Shown: in pieces, positions 17,076 through 25,127 of the stretch
Numbering within the stretch: position 1 is the first letter of the stretch
How the letters are laid out: every line of letters starts with the position of its first letter
Source: an uncultured Collinsella sp.
Lineage (GTDB): Bacteria; Actinomycetota; Coriobacteriia; Coriobacteriales; Coriobacteriaceae
NCBI GenBank assembly: GCA_902465015.1
Contig: CABQLK010000014.1
Location: 1-43,433 of the forward strand
DNA length: 43,433 nt
Reading direction: 5' to 3'
Notes under the pieces: generated by a model
Told to the model about the DNA's origin: nothing
Database searches by the model: none
The model's input: only the letters and a program-made list of their open reading frames with translations
Made by a program: the position numbers and the translations under genes

Positions 17076-19145
17076 CTATCGAACCGAAGAATCGCCCGAG
17101 GCCGAAGAGGTATCGGGCTCGTCATAAATCACACCGAGCACGTCGCGCACGACATGCATCGCGGTATCTGAGCCGCCGCCGCCCTGCTCCAGGACAGTAG
17201 CGATGACATACTTGGGATTATCGGCCGGTGCATAGGCGCAGAACCAAGCGTATTCGTCCTCGCCGCTTTTCTCGCCCGTGCCCGACTTGCCGTATACCTG
17301 CGGCGTCAGGGTACCAAAGTGCGCCGCCAGGGACGTCGATGCCGTGTAAATCACGTCGTGCATGCCGTTGCGAACAAGAGCCAAATCCGAATCACTGTTG
17401 ATCTTGGCCTCCAGGCGCTTCTTCTTGCCCTTGCCGTTGTACTTATAGGCATCGCCGTCGCCATCGCGCGACACGGCAGACAAAAACACGTGAGGCACGT
17501 ACTGTTTGCCGCCGTTGGCAAGACCCATATAGGCACACGCCATCTGCAGGGGCGTCACCAGGATGTCGCCCTGACCGATGGCAATGTTGGTCATATCGCC
17601 GGCATTCCACTTGCGGTCCTCGGCAGATGCGTCGGTGAAGTACGACTCTTTCCACTCGGCATCGGGAATACGGCCCGCGCCCTCACTCGGCAGATCGATA
17701 CCGCAGGTCTTGCCTAGACCCCAGCGACGAAAGACCTCCTGCAGGCCCTCGGAATGTTTCTCGTCATAAAAGAACGCCTTGCCCATGTCGTAGAAGACGG
17801 GGTCGCACGAGTTGGCGATACCCGACTGCAGCGTCATGGTGCCGTGGCCGGAATGCAGCCAGCAGTACTTGCCCCACGACTTGCCCAGACCCGTCCAATA
17901 ACCCGTGCAGTTGGTCGTCTGCCCCGACGTGTAGGTTCCAAACTCAAGACCGGCCAGTGCCGAGAGCGGCTTGATGGTCGAGGCCGACATGTACTGTCCG
18001 CTAATGGCGCGGTTGAGCAGCGGGTGCGAACCCTTGTCATCATTGAGCTCGGTCCACACGTCATTTGAGACACCGCCGATAAAGACGGACGGATCGAACT
18101 TGGGCTCGCTCGCCATGCCCAGGATCTCGCCATTGTTGGGATCGAGACACACCACGGCGCCGTTGCCGGCATTGCTGTAGCCAGTGGTCTTGGCAAGCTC
18201 GATAGCGCTCGCCAGTGCCGTCTCGCAGGCCTGTTGGATCTTAAGGTCGAGCGTGAGCTTAATGTCGGAGCCGGCCTTCGCGGGCACGGCGCCGGCCTGA
18301 CCGGTCACATTGCCCGAGGCATCGACCTTGACGGTCTGCTCGCCACGAATACCCTGCAGCAGGTTTTCGTAGTAGCTCTCAACGCCCGCCTGGCCCACGA
18401 TATCGCCCGACTGGTACGTAATCTTGCCAGCAGAAGCATCATCATCGCCAGAGGTTTTCTTATTCTGCGCCTCGAGCTGCTCGGAGGTAATGGTGCCGGT
18501 ATAGCCCAAGATATGGCATGCCGTCTCGCCATATGGATATTGGCGCTCGGTACGCTCGGCAATCTTGACGCCCGGGAACTCGCCGGCGTGCTCCTGAATA
18601 TAGGCAACCGTGGAGCGACGGACGTCCGTCGCGATGGTATGCAGGCTCTGGGCGCCCTCTGTATTGTCCTGAATATTGCGAAGGACCGCCACGTAAGGCA
18701 TTCCAAGCACGTTGGCAAGATGGCGAACCAGAACCTCATCCTCGGCAAGGTCGCGGTAGGCCACGACAGCAAGTGAGGGACGGTTCTGGACAAGCGCCAC
18801 GCCATTGCGGTCGAGAATGCGACCGCGCACAGCGGGTGTGGTAACGGTGCGAGTCTGATTACTATTAGCCTGCTTCTCGTAATAGTCCGACGAGACCATC
18901 TGCATGCCCCACAGCTTGACGGCAAGTGCCGCAAACATCGCGCCCACACCCGTGGTGAGGATGGAAAAGCGGCCCTTAAAGGCGGTCGCCGCGGTATTGC
19001 CCTCGCCCTCGGTGGCGCGCGGGGCCGTTCCATGCTGTGTATCGTAGGTAAAACGGGAATCGCCACGACGCATGATGACCAGCGCGACCACGATGGCCAC
19101 AACCAGCACGATACCGGCGATAATAACCGTCATCTGGGAAGACAT
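17076..19145 (-). CDS. mrdA: Penicillin-binding protein 2 (class B, elongasome transpeptidase)
   Basis: Cross-links peptidoglycan during side-wall growth, partnered with RodA. The 689 residues show the PBP dimerisation region (RGRILDRNGVALV near 107-120) and the transpeptidase motifs STIK (Ser389-Lys392), SCD (446-448) and KSGT (620-623). Unusually, there are two hydrophobic N-terminal segments (about 5-25 and 59-83) separated by a polar linker. A typical PBP2 has one. It ends 9 bases before rodA and begins 13 bases after mreD. Confidence 0.93.
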   Translation of the reverse strand: MSSQMTVIIAGIVLVVAIVVALVIMRRGDSRFTYDTQHGTAPRATEGEGNTAATAFKGRFSILTTGVGAMFAALAVKLWGMQMVSSDYYEKQANSNQTRTVTTPAVRGRILDRNGVALVQNRPSLAVVAYRDLAEDEVLVRHLANVLGMPYVAVLRNIQDNTEGAQSLHTIATDVRRSTVAYIQEHAGEFPGVKIAERTERQYPYGETACHILGYTGTITSEQLEAQNKKTSGDDDASAGKITYQSGDIVGQAGVESYYENLLQGIRGEQTVKVDASGNVTGQAGAVPAKAGSDIKLTLDLKIQQACETALASAIELAKTTGYSNAGNGAVVCLDPNNGEILGMASEPKFDPSVFIGGVSNDVWTELNDDKGSHPLLNRAISGQYMSASTIKPLSALAGLEFGTYTSGQTTNCTGYWTGLGKSWGKYCWLHSGHGTMTLQSGIANSCDPVFYDMGKAFFYDEKHSEGLQEVFRRWGLGKTCGIDLPSEGAGRIPDAEWKESYFTDASAEDRKWNAGDMTNIAIGQGDILVTPLQMACAYMGLANGGKQYVPHVFLSAVSRDGDGDAYKYNGKGKKKRLEAKINSDSDLALVRNGMHDVIYTASTSLAAHFGTLTPQVYGKSGTGEKSGEDEYAWFCAYAPADNPKYVIATVLEQGGGGSDTAMHVVRDVLGVIYDEPDTSSASGDSSVR

Positions 19146-19158
19146 CTACGGGCCTCCC

Positions 19159-19731
19159 CTATTTGAGCTTGCGGGTCTTGGGCTTAAAGCGCATACCCGT
19201 CTGGCGTCCGCCACGTGCGGAGAATCCATAGCCGGACTGCGGCACGACGCCGGACATCAAAAACGGAATGGCAACCAGACCCGTCAGGATCGAGGACGGC
19301 AGCGCATGGCCGAAGATCGCCACGACAAAGCTCGTCTCCAAACCCATAAACAGCAAGATGATGCTGTAGATCACATTAATGACGAGCGCAAAGGCGCCCA
19401 CGGTGACGCCGCGCGCACTCGGGGTACCGCCCGTCTGACCGACGGCGCTGTGCACCAGGGCAAAAGAACCCACGGTCAGCAGGAGCGACATAACGCCCAC
19501 CGGCACGGCAGCGGACAGGTCATAAAACAAGCCGCTGCAAAAACCGCACACGACGGCACGGGTCGGGTCGCCCGAGAACACGCTTAGGCACACCAGGATA
19601 ATCATGAAGTTGACGCGACCGCCCGCAATGGAGATCTGCGGTGCCAGGCCTGCCTGCAGCAGCACGCACACAATGGCGGCGATCACAAACGTGCGGGAGC
19701 TCATCCCCTGCTCGTGTAGATCCATGGACAT
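19159..19731 (-). CDS. mreD: Rod shape-determining protein MreD
   Basis: Integral membrane component of the elongasome linking MreC to the PBP2/RodA pair. The 190 residues include about five hydrophobic segments (for example VIAAIVCVLLQAGLAPQI and VNFMIILVCLSVFSG) and the MreD-like GFCSGLFYDLS stretch, with a basic C-terminal tail. Sequence conservation in MreD is low, so the call relies on this pattern plus its position between mreC and mrdA. It begins 5 bases after mreC. Confidence 0.88.
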   Translation of the reverse strand: MSMDLHEQGMSSRTFVIAAIVCVLLQAGLAPQISIAGGRVNFMIILVCLSVFSGDPTRAVVCGFCSGLFYDLSAAVPVGVMSLLLTVGSFALVHSAVGQTGGTPSARGVTVGAFALVINVIYSIILLFMGLETSFVVAIFGHALPSSILTGLVAIPFLMSGVVPQSGYGFSARGGRQTGMRFKPKTRKLK

Positions 19732-19736
19732 GCCCC

Positions 19737-20735
19737 CTATTCGCTCGAGCCGGAATCGGTCGTCTCGGACGTGTCGGAACTGTCATCCGAGCTTTCGTCC
19801 TTCGTCTTGGTCGCAGCATCGCGCGACGTTCCCTGCGGCGTGCTGTTGGCCGTGCTCACGTCCTCATCCGAGGCCGACTGTTCGTCGGTCAGCGAGGTGA
19901 TGACCAGCACTTCCTCGTTGTTCTCGGCCGTCGTCTGGGCGCGCACCACAATGGTGTAGTACACATCGTTTGCCGATTTCTCAACCGACGAGACGGTGCC
20001 AAGCGGTAGACCCTTGGGGAACACGCCACCGATGCCCGAGGTCACGATGATGTCGCCAACCTTAACATCGGAGTCGACGCTCACGTACTCAAGACGCAGC
20101 GTGCCGTCAGCCTGACCCTGCAGCATGCCCTGGGCGCGCGTGTCCTGCACCATGGCGGACACACCCGAGTTCTCGTCGCCAATCAGGCGCACGGTAGAGG
20201 TCTTGGCCGATACCTCGATAATCTGGCCGATAACACCGGCAGAACTCGTCACGGGCATGTTGATGGTAAGGCCGTCGGCAGAGCCCTTGTCGATGGTAAC
20301 GGTCGAAGTCCAGGCATCGCCGGAGGCACCGACAATACGAGCAGCGGTCGATTTGAGGTTATAGGTCGACTGCAGGCCGACCAGCCCTTCCAGACGCTCA
20401 GCAGTCTTTTGAGCCTCGGAGAGCTCGGCAACCTTAGAGGTCAGCTCCTCGTTTTGCTTCTTGAGCTCGTCGAGCGTGTCCTGCGACGCCGTAAGGTTAG
20501 AGAACACGTTGCCGATCGCATTGAAGGGAGCCGCCACAGCCGAACCCACAAAGCGCACCGGCGAGGTAATCGTCGTTACGCCCGAACGCACGGCATGAAT
20601 CGGTCCTGCCTCGCCCTCGCGGATGTAAAACGTGAGCAGCAACACCGAAATCAGGCTGAAAACAATCAACGGGCGCATACCCGTTGATTGTCGCTTGGTA
20701 TTCAGATTTGTGGAGAAACCCGAAGATCGTGCCAA
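19737..20735 (-). CDS. mreC: Rod shape-determining protein MreC
   Basis: Single-pass membrane protein that scaffolds the elongasome outside the membrane. The 332 residues show one membrane segment (about 20-37), a coiled coil (about 72-112, LDELKKQNEELTSKVAELSE) and the double beta-barrel domain with ARIVGASGDAWTSTVTIDKGS and DIIVTSGIGGVFPKGLPLG. A Ser/Thr/Asp-rich C-terminal tail of about 55 residues (from about 278) is an addition beyond the core fold. It starts at a TTG (20735) with AGGTGG 7 bases upstream. Confidence 0.94.
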   Translation of the reverse strand: MARSSGFSTNLNTKRQSTGMRPLIVFSLISVLLLTFYIREGEAGPIHAVRSGVTTITSPVRFVGSAVAAPFNAIGNVFSNLTASQDTLDELKKQNEELTSKVAELSEAQKTAERLEGLVGLQSTYNLKSTAARIVGASGDAWTSTVTIDKGSADGLTINMPVTSSAGVIGQIIEVSAKTSTVRLIGDENSGVSAMVQDTRAQGMLQGQADGTLRLEYVSVDSDVKVGDIIVTSGIGGVFPKGLPLGTVSSVEKSANDVYYTIVVRAQTTAENNEEVLVITSLTDEQSASDEDVSTANSTPQGTSRDAATKTKDESSDDSSDTSETTDSGSSE

Positions 20736-20756
20736 ATGGAATCCACCTTTTGGAAA

Positions 20757-21800
20757 TTAAGCATTGGTCTGGACGAAGCCGCCATCAAACGCATTGGCCT
20801 CGAGCACGCGGGCACAGCCGTTAACGACGTTATCGAGCGCCGTGGGGCTGACGTTGACCGAAACACCGGTCTCATCGCGCAGGCGCACGTCGAGACCGCG
20901 CAGCAGCGCGCCGCCACCGGTCAGCAAAATGCCGTAGTACATAAGGTCCGAGGCGAGATCGGGAGGCGTAGCGTCGAGTGCGTCCTTGACGGCCTTGGCC
21001 ATCTCGTCGAGCGGCTTGTTGAGCGCGCGACGAATCTCCTCGCTCTCGATGCGCACGGTCTTGGGCAGACCGGTGATCACGTCGCGGCCGTTGACCTCGA
21101 CGTCGAGCTCGTCCTTGAGCGGCACGGCGGAGCCGACCTTGATCTTGATGTCCTCTGCCGTACGCTCGCCGATGGCCAGGTTATAGGCATCGCGAACGTG
21201 CGTGAGGATGGCCTGATCGAACTCATCACCGGCAATACGGATGGACTGCGAGACGACGATGCCGCCCATAGCGATAACAGCGACCTCGGTGGTACCGCCA
21301 CCGATGTCGATGACCATGGAGCCGGTGGGTTCCTCGACGGGCAGGTCGGCGCCGATAGCGGCGGCCATAGGCTCTTCGATCAGATAGGCCTGGCGGGCAC
21401 CGGCCTGGATCGTGGCCTCAAAGACAGCTCGCTTCTCGACCGACGTGACGCCGGAGGGAACGCAGACGACAACACGCGGACGTGGAGTCCACGGATAGCG
21501 CTTCTCGGAAGCCTTGTCGATAAAGTAGCGAAGCATGGCCTCGGTAACATCGAAGTCGGCGATGACGCCGTCCTTCAGGGGACGAACGGCCACGATGTTG
21601 CCGGGCGTACGGCCGAGCATGCGCTTTGCCTCGATACCGACCGCCAGGATGCGCTCGTCGTTCTTGTCGATGGCGACAACAGAGGGCTCGCGAATGACGA
21701 TGCCCTTGCCGCGCACGGAGACAAGCGTATTTGCGGTACCGAGGTCGATGGCAAGATCGCCCGCATAGCTACCGAAGAACATATCCATCAAAGAAAACAA
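20757..21800 (-). CDS. mreB: Rod shape-determining protein MreB (actin homologue)
   Basis: Bacterial actin that forms membrane-bound filaments guiding side-wall synthesis. The 347-residue chain has the phosphate-1 motif DLGTANTLVSVRGKG, the phosphate-2 motif DIGGGTTEVAVI and the adenosine motif LTGGGALLRGLD. It starts at a TTG (21800) with AGGAG 5 bases upstream; the ATG four codons later lacks such spacing. It is the first gene of mreB-mreC-mreD-mrdA-rodA, continuing into the DUF697 and radical SAM genes on the same strand. Confidence 0.96.
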   Translation of the reverse strand: MFSLMDMFFGSYAGDLAIDLGTANTLVSVRGKGIVIREPSVVAIDKNDERILAVGIEAKRMLGRTPGNIVAVRPLKDGVIADFDVTEAMLRYFIDKASEKRYPWTPRPRVVVCVPSGVTSVEKRAVFEATIQAGARQAYLIEEPMAAAIGADLPVEEPTGSMVIDIGGGTTEVAVIAMGGIVVSQSIRIAGDEFDQAILTHVRDAYNLAIGERTAEDIKIKVGSAVPLKDELDVEVNGRDVITGLPKTVRIESEEIRRALNKPLDEMAKAVKDALDATPPDLASDLMYYGILLTGGGALLRGLDVRLRDETGVSVNVSPTALDNVVNGCARVLEANAFDGGFVQTNA

Positions 21801-21845
21801 CGCAACTCCTGATGTGTTGGATGATTGCTGGAAAACTACTAGCTC

Positions 21846-21851
21846 ATCATA
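21846..21851 (-). promoter_or_regulatory. Possible -10 element of the mreB operon
   Basis: Minus strand TATGAT (21851-21846) lies about 46 bases before the TTG of mreB, in the 115-base gap after the TPR gene. No strong -35 is visible. Confidence 0.3.
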
Positions 21852-21860
21852 CTAGCGCAA

Positions 21861-21893
21861 GCCCGGCACCTCACTTGCGGTGAAGCGCCGGGC
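21861..21893 (-). terminator. GC-rich hairpin between the TPR gene and mreB
   Basis: GCCCGGC (21861-21867) pairs with GCCGGGC (21887-21893), with a further TCAC/GTGA pairing inside. It lies just after the stop of the TPR gene on the minus strand, but the bases that follow (TTGCGC) are not a T-run. It is therefore a weak or Rho-assisted terminator candidate. Confidence 0.4.
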
Positions 21894-21915
21894 AAAGCTA
21901 AATCCCATAAGGTCA

Positions 21916-23220
21916 CTACTGGTTGTCAGCAGCCGAGAAATCCATATCGAGCGAGGAAACGGCCCAGCCGATATGGTTGTCGGAGCGCACGAATTTGACG
22001 GTGTACTCCTGCTCGCCGCCCTTGGACAGCGATGCTTTCACCTTAGCGGTCGTCTCGGTCATGGACTGATCCATGCCCTCGACGGACACGGTGGCACCCT
22101 GCGGAATCGAGGAGATGATCATCGACTTCGCGTCCTCGGACAGGCTCGAGGCCAGGCAAGACTCGGCCTTTGCGGTGTCACCGTCGCCGGCAGCCTGGAA
22201 CAGATCGGAAACGACAGACTCCTGGGACGGGAAACCGAAGCCGCGCGTGTAGGCAAAGCCCAGACCGCCCGCGGCGATCAAAATGAGCAGAAGCAGCACA
22301 ATGAAGACTTTGAGACCCGTGTGGCGATGGCGACGACGGACCTTGGCCTGCTTACGATCCTGACGGTCCTGCTGGACCATCTCGGACTCGGACAGTGTAA
22401 AGAAGCCGGTGTCCGAGGGATCGGGCATAAACTGACCGGTCGCGCCCGTAGGATCGAGCGGATCGACGGCAGGAGCGTCCATCGCGGGCGCCGGAGCCGT
22501 GGCCATAGCCGTCTGGGCAGACAGCGCGGCAAGCGAATCGTGCACGCGGGCAAGCTCGTCGGCCTGCTCGGAGGTAAGCTGGTAGATGCCATCGGCAGTA
22601 GCGGCGTTAAAGGCGTCGAGTGCGTCGGAGGGACGGCCGGCGGCAGAAAGCGCCTGACCCATGCCGGCGTTGAGCGCACGCGTGTCGTCGCGGGGGCCGG
22701 CAAAGTCGATAGCCGTGCGGTAGGTCTCCACGGCATCCGCCGGACGGCCGAGCTTAATGAAGCAACGACCAAGCTCGCCGAGCGCGGCGGCAGGAGCCGG
22801 ATTGGCGCCGTCGATGGCAGCCTGACGGAAGGCAGTACCCGCGTTGGCATAGTCGCCCGACTGGAACAGCGCATTACCCAGGCCCAGATAGGCCTTGAAC
22901 GGCGTGGCATAGGAAGCATCCTGCGTAGCAGCAGAGAACGCCTGGGCGGCCGTCGTGTAGTCGCCCACGGCGGCGAGCGCCTTGCCGCGGTTGGTGAGCA
23001 GCGCGCCGCGCTTGCCATAGGTGCCGTCGTTGAGGGCGGCGGCATAGGCCTCGGCGGCCTCGGCATACATGCCCAGGTGCATCAAGGCGTTACCACGAAG
23101 GTGATCGGCCTCGCCCATAATCTCATCGGGAGTTTTTGCCGCCCCAAGCATCTGGGCTGCAGCGGAAAAATCACCCGCGCGGTAAGCAGCGCGGCCCTGT
23201 TGGATCAGCTGGCTATTCAA
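21916..23220 (-). CDS. TPR-repeat protein with one membrane segment and an exported domain
   Basis: A 434-residue protein not matched to a named gene. Residues 1-230 form several tetratricopeptide-like helical repeats (for example ADHLRGNALMHLGMYAEAAEAY and YLGLGNALFQSGDYANAGTAF). An Ala/Pro/Asp-rich linker and a strongly basic stretch (290-300) lead into a single membrane helix (about 303-324). About 110 residues follow outside, with Ser- and Thr-rich sequence and a DUF4878-like SNTF2 flavour (SCLASSLSED, VKFVRSDNHIGWAV). The positive-inside rule places the repeats in the cytoplasm. It lies between the cyclophilin gene and mreB, 11 bases after the former. A scaffold or sensor role is inference only. 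Confidence 0.7.
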   Translation of the reverse strand: MNSQLIQQGRAAYRAGDFSAAAQMLGAAKTPDEIMGEADHLRGNALMHLGMYAEAAEAYAAALNDGTYGKRGALLTNRGKALAAVGDYTTAAQAFSAATQDASYATPFKAYLGLGNALFQSGDYANAGTAFRQAAIDGANPAPAAALGELGRCFIKLGRPADAVETYRTAIDFAGPRDDTRALNAGMGQALSAAGRPSDALDAFNAATADGIYQLTSEQADELARVHDSLAALSAQTAMATAPAPAMDAPAVDPLDPTGATGQFMPDPSDTGFFTLSESEMVQQDRQDRKQAKVRRRHRHTGLKVFIVLLLLILIAAGGLGFAYTRGFGFPSQESVVSDLFQAAGDGDTAKAESCLASSLSEDAKSMIISSIPQGATVSVEGMDQSMTETTAKVKASLSKGGEQEYTVKFVRSDNHIGWAVSSLDMDFSAADNQ

Positions 23221-23231
23221 GGAAGTCCCCT

Positions 23232-23774
23232 TTACTCGTGAACGATCTCGACATGGACGATCTCGTCGCCGGCACGCAGCTGCGAAATCACATCGAGACC
23301 CTCGACCGTGGTACCAAAGACGGTGTAACCGGAATCGAGGTTATGCTGGGCGCCCAGGCAGAAGTAGAACTGCGAACCCGCGGAATCGGGGTCCATGGAG
23401 CGTGCCATGGCAAGGGCACCATCGACATGGCTGTTGCGCGGATTGGTGGCAAACTCGCCCTTGATGCAGTAGCCGGGGCCACCGGTACCGGGCATGCCGT
23501 CGGGGCCCTCAAGACCGGCAGCGACGTCGGCGCCGGACATATCGCGGGTATTGGGGTCGCCGCCCTGAATGACAAAGCCGGGCACATAGCGATGGAACTT
23601 AAGGCCATCATAGAAACCCATCGTGGAAAGCTCGCAGAAGTTCGCGACATGAATGGGAGCGCCCTCGCCGTCAAACTTGACCTTGATGGTACCCTTCGAC
23701 GTCTCGATAACGGCGCACTCGTCGCCGGCAAGCTGATACTCGGGCGTGTAGAGCTCTTTCTTAAAACCAAACAT
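23232..23774 (-). CDS. Cyclophilin-type peptidyl-prolyl cis-trans isomerase
   Basis: Catalyses proline isomerisation during protein folding. The 180-residue chain carries the active-site segments LKFHRYVPGFVIQGGDP (with the catalytic Arg in FHR) and SAGSQFYFCLGAQHNLD. No signal peptide is seen, so it is cytoplasmic. The ATG at 23774 has a purine-rich GAGGAAGGAA region just upstream, and a sigma-70-like promoter lies 40-70 bases before it. It is followed by the TPR gene in probable co-transcription. Confidence 0.93.
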   Translation of the reverse strand: MFGFKKELYTPEYQLAGDECAVIETSKGTIKVKFDGEGAPIHVANFCELSTMGFYDGLKFHRYVPGFVIQGGDPNTRDMSGADVAAGLEGPDGMPGTGGPGYCIKGEFATNPRNSHVDGALAMARSMDPDSAGSQFYFCLGAQHNLDSGYTVFGTTVEGLDVISQLRAGDEIVHVEIVHE

Positions 23775-23813
23775 GTGGTTCCTTCCTCGTGCGTTTAAAG
23801 CATATTTGTACGA

Positions 23814-23843
23814 ATTGTAGCAATAAGCATGCGCTTACATCAA
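23814..23843 (-). promoter_or_regulatory. Predicted promoter of the cyclophilin gene
   Basis: Minus strand: TTGATG (23843-23838), an 18-base spacer and TACAAT (23819-23814). The predicted start is near 23807, about 33 bases before the ATG. Base composition here is AT-rich relative to its neighbours. Confidence 0.5.
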
Positions 23844-23875
23844 TTGCGCACGTAGGTTATGCCGACTATGGCGAA

Positions 23876-25024
23876 CTAATTTTGGGAACGCTGCTGCGGC
23901 TTCCAGGAGCCCACATTGGCGTCGTACTGGTTCAGCGCGCTGTTGCCGCCCTGTGCGATGGGCGCCAGGATCTCGCTTTGGTGGGAACTCATCGACTCGC
24001 CATCGGGAATGGCCAGCGAGATATCCCAGCTCTGGCAGATCACGTCGACACGCTCGTACATCCACTCGGCAAGCTGCTTTAAGTGGGCGATGTCGTCCGC
24101 ATAGACCGTATCGTCCTGATACTTAAGGTTGTTAAGCTCATCTTGCGTCTTTTTGATCTGGTCGCGCAGGGCGTAGGCACTCTGCGACAGCTCCTGGCGG
24201 GTGGACAGCGGCGTTCGGAGATAGCCGTTGTTAAAGGAATCGATGACCTCGCCGATCTGGTCCTCATCACCGTAGGACACGATGGTCTGATACAGACCGT
24301 CGAGTCTGGTATAGAGCTGATCATCGGTGAGCACGGTTTCTTCCTGGACCACCTCGGCAGAATCGTCCTGCTTGGTATCGTCCTCAGTCGCCTCGCCCTT
24401 TTGGCGCGTGGGGAAGGTGGTCTGTGCAGCTTGGCCAAACTGGTCGTAGAAGCCAGGCATGACACCCATGGGATCGGTCGTCACGAACCAATAGGCACCG
24501 CCGCAAACGACGGCAAGGACCGCGATGATAATGAGCGGCTTGGGGATATGACGCTTGTGCTTGTGATAGGCGTCCTCGTCGGGATGCACCTTGCGCTTGG
24601 GTTTTTGAGCATCGTCATGCAGGGAAACGGGCGTGGGAATATCGACCTTGGGGATACCAAAATCCTTATCGAAAGCCGGCAGCACGCAGGTCTCGTTAGG
24701 ATCGGCGGCGTCCGAAAGCACCGCAGCGGCAGAAGCGGGCGCATGCGGCACCTCGGTATCGATCTGCTCTTGCGTTAGGCGCGGAAAGCCCGCCGTGCGG
24801 CCCGCTGCCAGGTCGGATGCGGCCGCGTCCTCGGAGAGGATACCCGGAGCGGGGCGTCCGCATTTGGGACACGTACGATCGTGCGGAGAAAGACGGGCAC
24901 CGCAGCCCTCACAGAACACGAACTCGGTGTGCTCGGGACCATCGCCCGGACCCACATAGGCGTTGCAGTAGGGACAAAACGAGGCGCCGTCCTCGATAGT
25001 CTTAAGGCAATGCGGGCAGATCAC
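23876..25024 (-). CDS. Double zinc-ribbon membrane protein of unknown function
   Basis: From a GTG at 25024 (GAGG with a 5-base spacer) the protein has 382 residues. Two zinc ribbons open it: CPHC...CPYC (Cys3, 6, 17, 20) and CEGC...CPKC (Cys38, 41, 52, 55). A Pro/Asp-rich linker, a Lys/His-rich stretch and one membrane helix (about 163-181) follow. About 200 residues come after the membrane, largely helical with Gln/Asp/Glu (QLYTRLDGLYQTIVSYGDEDQ). An in-frame TTG at 25054 would add 10 residues but has no ribosome-binding site. Topology predicts ribbons inside and the long domain outside. Function is not recognised. Confidence 0.75.
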   Translation of the reverse strand: MICPHCLKTIEDGASFCPYCNAYVGPGDGPEHTEFVFCEGCGARLSPHDRTCPKCGRPAPGILSEDAAASDLAAGRTAGFPRLTQEQIDTEVPHAPASAAAVLSDAADPNETCVLPAFDKDFGIPKVDIPTPVSLHDDAQKPKRKVHPDEDAYHKHKRHIPKPLIIIAVLAVVCGGAYWFVTTDPMGVMPGFYDQFGQAAQTTFPTRQKGEATEDDTKQDDSAEVVQEETVLTDDQLYTRLDGLYQTIVSYGDEDQIGEVIDSFNNGYLRTPLSTRQELSQSAYALRDQIKKTQDELNNLKYQDDTVYADDIAHLKQLAEWMYERVDVICQSWDISLAIPDGESMSSHQSEILAPIAQGGNSALNQYDANVGSWKPQQRSQN

Positions 25025-25127
25025 GGCATCCTCTTTTCGAAGCAATTCAAACAATCGAGGTTAGAGCATAACATCGCCACGGCCCCACAGGAGCAAGGCA
25101 CCAATTCAACATCGCCAGAGCGCGTAG

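Noticed and set aside
25070..25117. A 10-base direct repeat (AACATCGCCA) after the P-type ATPase gene.
   Set aside because: Short enough to be chance; no arrangement that suggests an operator or array.
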